From NCBI GenBank assembly GCA_038252945.1, contig JBBSHN010000077.1:1-10521 (forward strand): 10,521 nt of DNA, read 5' to 3'. This document shows positions 6,512 through 10,521 of the stretch, in pieces. The DNA comes from JAUJOE01 sp038252945 (GTDB lineage Bacteria > Actinomycetota > Actinomycetes > Propionibacteriales > Nocardioidaceae). The notes under the pieces are model-generated. The model saw only the letters and a program-made list of their open reading frames with translations. It had not been told where the DNA came from and made no database searches. Each line of letters opens with the position of its first letter. Positions within the stretch are counted from its first letter, which is position 1. The translations under genes were made by a program, and so were the position numbers.

Positions 6512-6564
6512 ACACGCAACCTTGGCGACACGACGGTCATGCGTCTAGTCCCCAACGAAACCGG

Positions 6565-6570
6565 TACCGT
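6565..6570 (+). promoter_or_regulatory. Putative -10 element for leaderless xth transcript
   Basis: TACCGT lies exactly 6 nt before the ATG at 6577, so transcription would begin at the start codon. There is no Shine-Dalgarno sequence before this ATG, which agrees with a leaderless mRNA. The same hexamer stands before the MBL-fold gene. No clear -35 was seen. Confidence 0.5.
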
Positions 6571-6576
6571 GCCGCG

Positions 6577-7366
6577 ATGCGGATCGCGACATGGAACGTC
6601 AACTCGATCCGAGCCCGCATGGAGCGAGTCGTGGCCTGGCTGGAGCGCTCGGACGTCGATGTACTGGCGATCCAGGAGACCAAATGCAGGGACGACCAGT
6701 TTCCGTACGACGCCTTCGACCAGCTGGGCTACTCCGTCTCCCATCTCGGGACCTCGAGTTGGAACGGGGTGGCGATCGCGTCCAGGGTCGGTCTGTCAGA
6801 CGTGGTCGAGTGCTTCCCCGGGCAACCGCACTGGGGCGATCCGGCCGCGGTCGAGGCCCGGGCTCTAGGCGCCACCTGTGACGGCGTACGCGTGTGGAGC
6901 CTCTATGTGCCCAACGGCCGTACGCTCCACGACCCGCACTACGCCTACAAGCTCGACTGGCTGGGCCGACTGCGAGTTGCCTCGGCTAACTGGCTCGATA
7001 AGGACCCCTCTGCGCAGATCGTTGCTTGCCGGCGACTGGAACATCGCGCCGCACGACGACGACGTCTGGGACATGCGGGTCTTCACCCACTCCACGCACG
7101 TCTCGCCGCCGGAGCGAGCTGCCTTTGCCGCCCTGATCGACGCGGGGTACGCCGACGTCGTACGACCGCATGCGCCTGGTCCTGGCGTGTACACCTACTG
7201 GGACTACACACGGCTGCGGTTTCCGCGGCGCGAGGGTATGCGGATCGACTTCCTGCTTGCTAGTCCGGCGTTGGCGCAGCGCGTCACCGGAGCGGTCATC
7301 GACCGGGAGGCGCGCAAGGGTAAGGGCGCCAGTGATCACGCACCGGTCATCATCGACGTGGCGTGA
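6577..7366 (+). pseudogene. xth: Exodeoxyribonuclease III, interrupted by a +1 frameshift near 7024
   Basis: Exonuclease III removes nucleotides from 3' ends and incises abasic sites in base-excision repair. The first part (6577-7023) holds MRIATWNVNSIRAR, QETK with the metal-binding Glu, and LYVPNG. The second part continues in the next frame with LAGDWNIAP, YTYWDYTRLRFPRR, RIDFLLAS and the catalytic ASDHAPV. The switch falls at about 7021-7027, where one extra base (for example G7024) separates ATC GTT from CTT GCC GGC GAC. Dropping one base restores an uninterrupted 262-residue protein, the normal family length, with every catalytic motif in place. As written, the first frame runs on to 7263 with unrelated sequence and loses half the active site. 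No slippery homopolymer is present, so programmed frameshifting is unlikely. A sequencing error or a very recent mutation is more likely. The gene converges on the symporter pair. Confidence 0.88.
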
Positions 7367-7401
7367 GGGATACGGCGGCGCAGCGCTTGAGGGTATGCGG
7401 C

Positions 7402-7469
7402 GTTGACGTGGCAGATGGCCCGTCCGCACCGCGGATCTGCCATGCGGACGGGGAGGATGCCACGTCAGC
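7402..7469. repeat. 68-bp nested inverted repeat (two-step hairpin)
   Basis: The outer arms TGACGTGGCA (7404-7413) and TGCCACGTCA (7458-7467) and inner arms CCCGTCCGCA (7419-7428) and TGCGGACGGG (7443-7452) are each perfect 10-bp complements. A symmetric 5x5 internal loop separates them and a 14-nt loop caps the stem. A competing pair, GGCAGAT (7410-7416) with ATCTGCC (7435-7441), overlaps both arms. The element lies between convergent genes, so a bidirectional terminator is the plainest reading. Its length and alternative fold also fit a dispersed repeat. No T-tract follows. Confidence 0.7.
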
Positions 7470-7470
7470 A

Positions 7471-7521
7471 TGGCAGACCGGTAGGTACGCCAGGGGTGGC
7501 AGACCGTGTAGGTACGTCAGG
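7471..7521. repeat. Pair of 25-bp imperfect direct repeats
   Basis: The sequence TGGCAGACCG followed by GTAGGTACG and then CAGG occurs at 7471-7494 and again, with one inserted base and one substitution, at 7497-7521 (period 26). The second copy overlaps the stop codon of the small membrane-protein gene. The TGGCAGA core also occurs at 7409-7415 and inverted at 7436-7442 in the adjacent hairpin. Confidence 0.6.
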
Positions 7522-7867
7522 CTCGCCCGGCGTCCGGGTTGACGTTGTCGCCGTCGTCCTGCACGCCTCGATCGGCTGGGTCGGCGTCCTCATCGGGTTC
7601 AGCGGCGACGACCAGCGGGCGAAGTCGTGCCCACGTGAGCAGCACGCCGGAGACGATCACCATTCCGATACCGGCCCAAAGGTTGACGTTGATGCCGCCG
7701 GCTCGGTTGAGGTCGCGATCGCTCGTCCCGAACAAGCCCATCAAGACGAGCACGATGCCGTAGATACCGACAAGCAAGCCGATGAACACACGGATGTCGA
7801 AGGCACCCGCGGTGCGCTTGCCACCGCCGCTTTCGTCGACAGCACTCGATCCCTGCATGGTGGTCAT
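7517..7867 (-). CDS. Small two-helix membrane protein paired with symporter
   Basis: This 116-residue protein is probably a partner or accessory of the upstream symporter, though I cannot name its family. Hydrophobic segments at about residues 27-47 (RVFIGLLVGIYGIVLVLMGLF) — of which the core is IGLLVGIYGIVLVLMGLF — and 62-80 (NLWAGIGMVIVSGVLLTWA) predict two membrane helices. They are joined by a polar loop, TSDRDLNRAGGINV, with a charged acidic tail after residue 88. There is no signal peptide or cofactor motif. The start at 7867 is supported by GGAG 5 nt upstream. It follows the symporter stop by 15 nt, so the two are surely one transcript. In actinobacteria a small membrane protein often follows an SSS-family gene; a regulatory or stabilising role is inference. 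Confidence 0.82.
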   Translation of the reverse strand: MTTMQGSSAVDESGGGKRTAGAFDIRVFIGLLVGIYGIVLVLMGLFGTSDRDLNRAGGINVNLWAGIGMVIVSGVLLTWARLRPLVVAAEPDEDADPADRGVQDDGDNVNPDAGRA

Positions 7868-7882
7868 GGCGACTCCGTTCGG

Positions 7883-9565
7883 CTACCAGAAGAGAATGTT
7901 CAAGACGATGACCATGACGAGAGCGACCGACGCCAGCTTCGTCGGCTGCTGATACCAAGAGAGCGCACCCTCGTTGGCGTCGTGAAAGTCCTCCCGGGGT
8001 GTCAGCGAGTACACCAGTCCGCGCAGCTCTTTCTCCGGCTTGGGTTGCGTCACCATGGTGACCAGCACGGACACAACGATGTCGACGACGAAGGCCGCGC
8101 CGGCAGCGACGAAGCTCGCCCCCTGACCGCTCAGGTTGAGCGCGCCGATCGACATCGGCCCTAGCGCATCCACGCTCAGCACACCCACGAGAACGGCGGC
8201 CGCCGTACCTGAGACAAGACCTGCCCATCCCGCGGTCGGCGTCATGCGCTTCCAGAACATACCCAGGATGAAAGTCGCGAACAGCGGCGCGTTGAAGAAC
8301 CCGAACAGTGTCTGGAGGTAATCCATGATGTTGGAGTAGGAGGAGGCGAAGACCGCCGTACCAATCGCGATAAGGGTGGCTGCTGCGGTCGCGATCCGCC
8401 CGACCATCGTGTAGTACTCGTCGGGCTTGTCCTTGACGACATACGTCTGCCACAAGTCGTACGAGAACACCGTGTTGAAAGCCGAAATGTTGGCTGCCAT
8501 GCCAGCCATGAAGGCCGCAAGCAGACCGGCCAGCGCGACCCCCAGCATGCCGTTGGGCAGCAGATCACGGATCAGATAGAGGATCGAGTAGTTGTAGTTT
8601 GGGGCCTTTCCGTGAACGAGCTCGTTGACTGCTACCGCGGCGATCATGCCGGGGAGGATCACGATGAAGGGCACGAACATCTTCGGGAAAGCACCGATGA
8701 TCGGTGCCCGCTGGGCCGACGAGATCGAGCTGGAGGCCATCGCTCGCTGCACCTCGACAAAGTTCGTCGTCCAGTAGCCGAAGGACAACACGAACCCGAG
8801 GCCGAAGATGATGCCGATCACGGACAGCACCGGAGTGGTGATGGCGGTGATGTTGGTGCCCGGCCACGACGAGAGTCTGTCGGCGCTGTCGGAAAATTGC
8901 TGCGTCATTTTGTCCTTCAGCCCGCTGTAACCGCCGACCCGATTCAAGCCGACGAGGGTCAAAGGAAGCAGCGCCGCAACGATGACGAAGAACTGCAGCA
9001 CCTCGTTGTAGATGGCCGCGGACAACCCGCCGAGCGTGGTGTAGGTGAGGACGATGGCTGCAGCGACGATCAGGGAAACCCACAGCTGCCAGCCGAGAAG
9101 CACCTCGACGATGCTCGCGAGCAGATACAGGTTGATGCCGGCGATGAGCAGCTGGGCGATCGCGAAGCTGATTGCGTTGACCAGGTGCGCGCCGGTGCCG
9201 AAGCGACGCCGCATGAACTCCGGAACGCTGCGGACCTTCGACCCGTAGTAGAAGGGCATCATCACGACGCCGAGGAAAAGCATCGCCGGTACGGCGCCGA
9301 TCCAGAAGTAGTGGGCAGTGGGAATGCCGTACTGCGCTCCGTTGGCCGACATGCCGATGATCTCGACGGCGCCCAGGTTGGCGGCGATGAACGCGAGGCC
9401 GGTGACCCAGGCGGGCAACGAGCGGCCGGACAGGAAGAAGTCGATGCTGCTGGAGATGGACCGGCGGGCGGCGATACCGATGCCCAGCACGAAGACGAAG
9501 TACAGCGCGATGATCGCGTAGTCGACCCAGTTGGCGTCCAGCCGAAGACCTGCTGCGAGAGTCAC
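7883..9565 (-). CDS. Sodium:solute symporter (SSS/SGLT-like family)
   Basis: This 560-residue inner-membrane protein imports an organic solute, plausibly a sugar or polyol, driven by the sodium gradient. It has 13-14 predicted hydrophobic helices, starting with ANWVDYAIIALYFVFVLGIG at about residue 11. Family marks are DFFLSGRSLPAWVTGLA (TM1 region), the AANLGAVEIIGMSANGAQYG segment that matches the SGLT/vSGLT first-helix unwound region, and AANISAFNTVFSYDLW in the eighth-helix sodium region. There an Asn seems to stand where vSGLT has a Ser. The start is GTG at 9565, chosen because GGAGG lies 4 nt upstream. A second, small membrane-protein gene follows 15 nt downstream. The substrate cannot be set from sequence. 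The promoter is probably in the 215-bp gap shared with the divergent cyclase gene; a TAACGT on the minus strand near 9605-9610 is a weak -10 candidate. Confidence 0.93.
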   Translation of the reverse strand: MTLAAGLRLDANWVDYAIIALYFVFVLGIGIAARRSISSSIDFFLSGRSLPAWVTGLAFIAANLGAVEIIGMSANGAQYGIPTAHYFWIGAVPAMLFLGVVMMPFYYGSKVRSVPEFMRRRFGTGAHLVNAISFAIAQLLIAGINLYLLASIVEVLLGWQLWVSLIVAAAIVLTYTTLGGLSAAIYNEVLQFFVIVAALLPLTLVGLNRVGGYSGLKDKMTQQFSDSADRLSSWPGTNITAITTPVLSVIGIIFGLGFVLSFGYWTTNFVEVQRAMASSSISSAQRAPIIGAFPKMFVPFIVILPGMIAAVAVNELVHGKAPNYNYSILYLIRDLLPNGMLGVALAGLLAAFMAGMAANISAFNTVFSYDLWQTYVVKDKPDEYYTMVGRIATAAATLIAIGTAVFASSYSNIMDYLQTLFGFFNAPLFATFILGMFWKRMTPTAGWAGLVSGTAAAVLVGVLSVDALGPMSIGALNLSGQGASFVAAGAAFVVDIVVSVLVTMVTQPKPEKELRGLVYSLTPREDFHDANEGALSWYQQPTKLASVALVMVIVLNILFW

Positions 9566-9715
9566 AGTGCCTCCCCAGGGGATAGAGACCTCGGTTGGGC
9601 ACGCACGTTACTCCCGACAGCCACGTGGCGCACGGTGACGCGGCGTTCAGCCTCTTATCAGTTCTCCGTTTGTCTTCAGTTGCCGGCCTCCCTCACTGCA
9701 AGGTCCGAGCTGTAC

Positions 9716-9738
9716 TGCCATATTTGGCACGAGCGCTC
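9716..9738. promoter_or_regulatory. Adjacent palindromes upstream of the cyclase promoter
   Basis: TGCCA-TATT-TGGCA (9716-9729) and GAGCGCTC (9731-9738) are two perfect inverted repeats standing side by side, directly upstream of the presumed -35 of the cyclase gene. They could be an activator or repressor site. The rest of the 9566-9780 gap shows a CCACGTGG palindrome at 9621-9628 and two TCAGTT direct repeats near 9658-9681, and nothing else I can interpret. Confidence 0.3.
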
Positions 9739-9743
9739 GGATC

Positions 9744-9774
9744 TTGCGCGCGTGTGGCATGGCTGCCCTAGCCT
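9744..9774 (+). promoter_or_regulatory. Putative promoter for leaderless cyclase transcript
   Basis: TAGCCT (9769-9774) matches TAnnnT and lies exactly 6 nt before the GTG at 9781, so the message would start at the initiation codon. TTGCGC (9744-9749) is a possible -35 with a rather long 19-bp spacer. There is no Shine-Dalgarno sequence before this GTG, which supports leaderless initiation. Confidence 0.5.
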
Positions 9775-9780
9775 GAGCTG

Positions 9781-10521
9781 GTGCGTTGCCCGTCGTGCGG
9801 TGAGGAGAACCCCGCCCGCGCCAAGTTCTGCCTGGAATGCGCGACTCCTCTACCCGCTGCGGTTGCGACGACTGCTGAGGAGCGCAAGGTCGTTTCGGTC
9901 TTGTTCTGCGACCTTGTCGGCTTCACAGCTGCGTCGGAGACGGCCGATCCGGAAGATGTCCGAGCCCGGCTGGTGCCCTATCACGCCATGCTGCGGGAGC
10001 AGATCGAGAGCTTCGGCGGCACGGTGGAGAAGTTCGTCGGCGACGCCGTGATGGCGGTGTTCGGCGCACCGGTTGCTCATGAGGACGACGCGGAGCGCGC
10101 AGTGCGGGCGGGACTGGCGATCCTGTCAGCGATCGAGGACCTCAACGAGGCAGCCGGCGTTGGATTGGACCTTTCGGTGCGCATTGGCATCAACACCGGT
10201 GAGGTAGTCGTCGCACTTGGCGCACGACCCGAGCTCGGTGAGGGCTTTGTGACCGGGGACGTGGTCAACACCGCCGCCCGTCTGCAGACCGCGGCTCCGG
10301 TCGGCGCGGTTGCGGTCGGTGAGTCGACGTACCAGGCGACATCCCGCGTCTTCGACTACGAGCCGCTTGACCCTGTCTCGGTGAAGGGCAAGGCCGAGCC
10401 GGTGGCGCTGTGGCAGGCCGGCGCTCCCCGCGCGCGGTTGGGTGCCGACGTCATCCGAGCCAGCACAACCCCGCTTGTAGGACGCGAGCTGGAGCTGCTG
10501 CAGCTGCGGACGGTGTTCGAC
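9781..10521 (+). CDS. Zinc-ribbon class III adenylate/guanylate cyclase with ATPase domain, partial
   Basis: The visible 247 residues contain an N-terminal zinc ribbon (C3-x2-C6 and C17-x2-C20), a class III cyclase domain (about 33-215) and the start of a large P-loop ATPase module (PLVGRELELL, from about 231). The gene leaves the window, and such proteins are usually over 1000 residues. Metal ligands are D44 (LFCDLVGFT) and D88 (GDAVM). K84 fits the substrate-binding lysine, and N163/R167 (GDVVNTAAR) fit the transition-state pair. The position that is Asp in canonical adenylate cyclases appears to be F156 or a neighbour (GFVTGDVVN), so nucleotide choice cannot be settled. The GTG at 9781 is the start because an in-frame TAG lies at 9769 and a TAGCCT -10 sits 6 nt upstream. 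It is divergent from the symporter. It could make the ligand for the two cNMP-binding proteins to its left. Confidence 0.92.
   Translation, partial: MRCPSCGEENPARAKFCLECATPLPAAVATTAEERKVVSVLFCDLVGFTAASETADPEDVRARLVPYHAMLREQIESFGGTVEKFVGDAVMAVFGAPVAHEDDAERAVRAGLAILSAIEDLNEAAGVGLDLSVRIGINTGEVVVALGARPELGEGFVTGDVVNTAARLQTAAPVGAVAVGESTYQATSRVFDYEPLDPVSVKGKAEPVALWQAGAPRARLGADVIRASTTPLVGRELELLQLRTVFD

Noticed and set aside
7018..7030. Programmed +1 frameshift in xth
   Set aside because: No slippery run, stop codon at the shift or stimulating structure is apparent, and the family is normally encoded in one frame.
7599..8453. Long minus-strand frames inside the symporter (also 8565-9602)
   Set aside because: They overlap the symporter in another frame and lack membrane helices or any family motif.
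8612..10051. 479-codon plus-strand open frame across the symporter and the cyclase start
   Set aside because: It is antisense to the symporter and out of frame with the cyclase. The product is acidic low-complexity sequence typical of a shadow.

Overview
The window is high-GC DNA with GTG starts, tight same-strand gene pairs and promoters of the TAnnnT-6/7 nt-start (leaderless) type. Together with the protein families present this suggests an actinobacterium (Actinomycetota). A Nocardioidaceae/Propionibacteriales-like host is only a guess. No rRNA, tRNA, CRISPR array, insertion sequence or phage gene was seen, and no gene-free stretch exceeds about 220 bases.

Layout, left to right. (1) A minus-strand pair, tldD then tldE/pmbA, occupies 1-2678; tldE runs off the left edge. 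(2) A plus-strand MBL-fold hydrolase (2784-3617) is divergent from tldD and convergent with a minus-strand stand-alone cyclic-nucleotide-binding protein (3644-4081). (3) A minus-strand gene (4236-4601) encodes a 121-residue acidic protein made almost wholly of a 20-residue tandem repeat (60 bp in DNA). It has a perfect AGGAGG site, a strong hairpin after its stop and two tandem palindromes over its presumed promoter. (4) A minus-strand MFS transporter fused to a C-terminal cyclic-nucleotide-binding domain spans 4751-6511. (5) A plus-strand exodeoxyribonuclease III gene (6577-7366) is split by a one-base frameshift just before its catalytic GDWN motif. (6) A convergent intergenic region (7367-7516) holds a 68-bp nested inverted repeat and a pair of 25-bp direct repeats. 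(7) A minus-strand pair follows: a sodium:solute symporter (7883-9565) and a small two-helix membrane protein (7517-7867). (8) A plus-strand zinc-ribbon/class III nucleotidyl cyclase/ATPase gene starts at 9781 and leaves the window at the right.

The common theme is cyclic-nucleotide signalling: one cyclase and two proteins with intact-looking cNMP phosphate-binding cassettes (one soluble, one attached to a transporter). An MBL-fold hydrolase of a family loosely related to cyclic phosphodiesterases sits next to one of them. Whether these act in one circuit is inference from proximity. The most unusual object is the tandem-repeat protein between the two cNMP-binding genes. I do not recognise a named family for it. 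Its recently expanded repeats, strong translation signals and possible operator make it the best candidate here for something undescribed.
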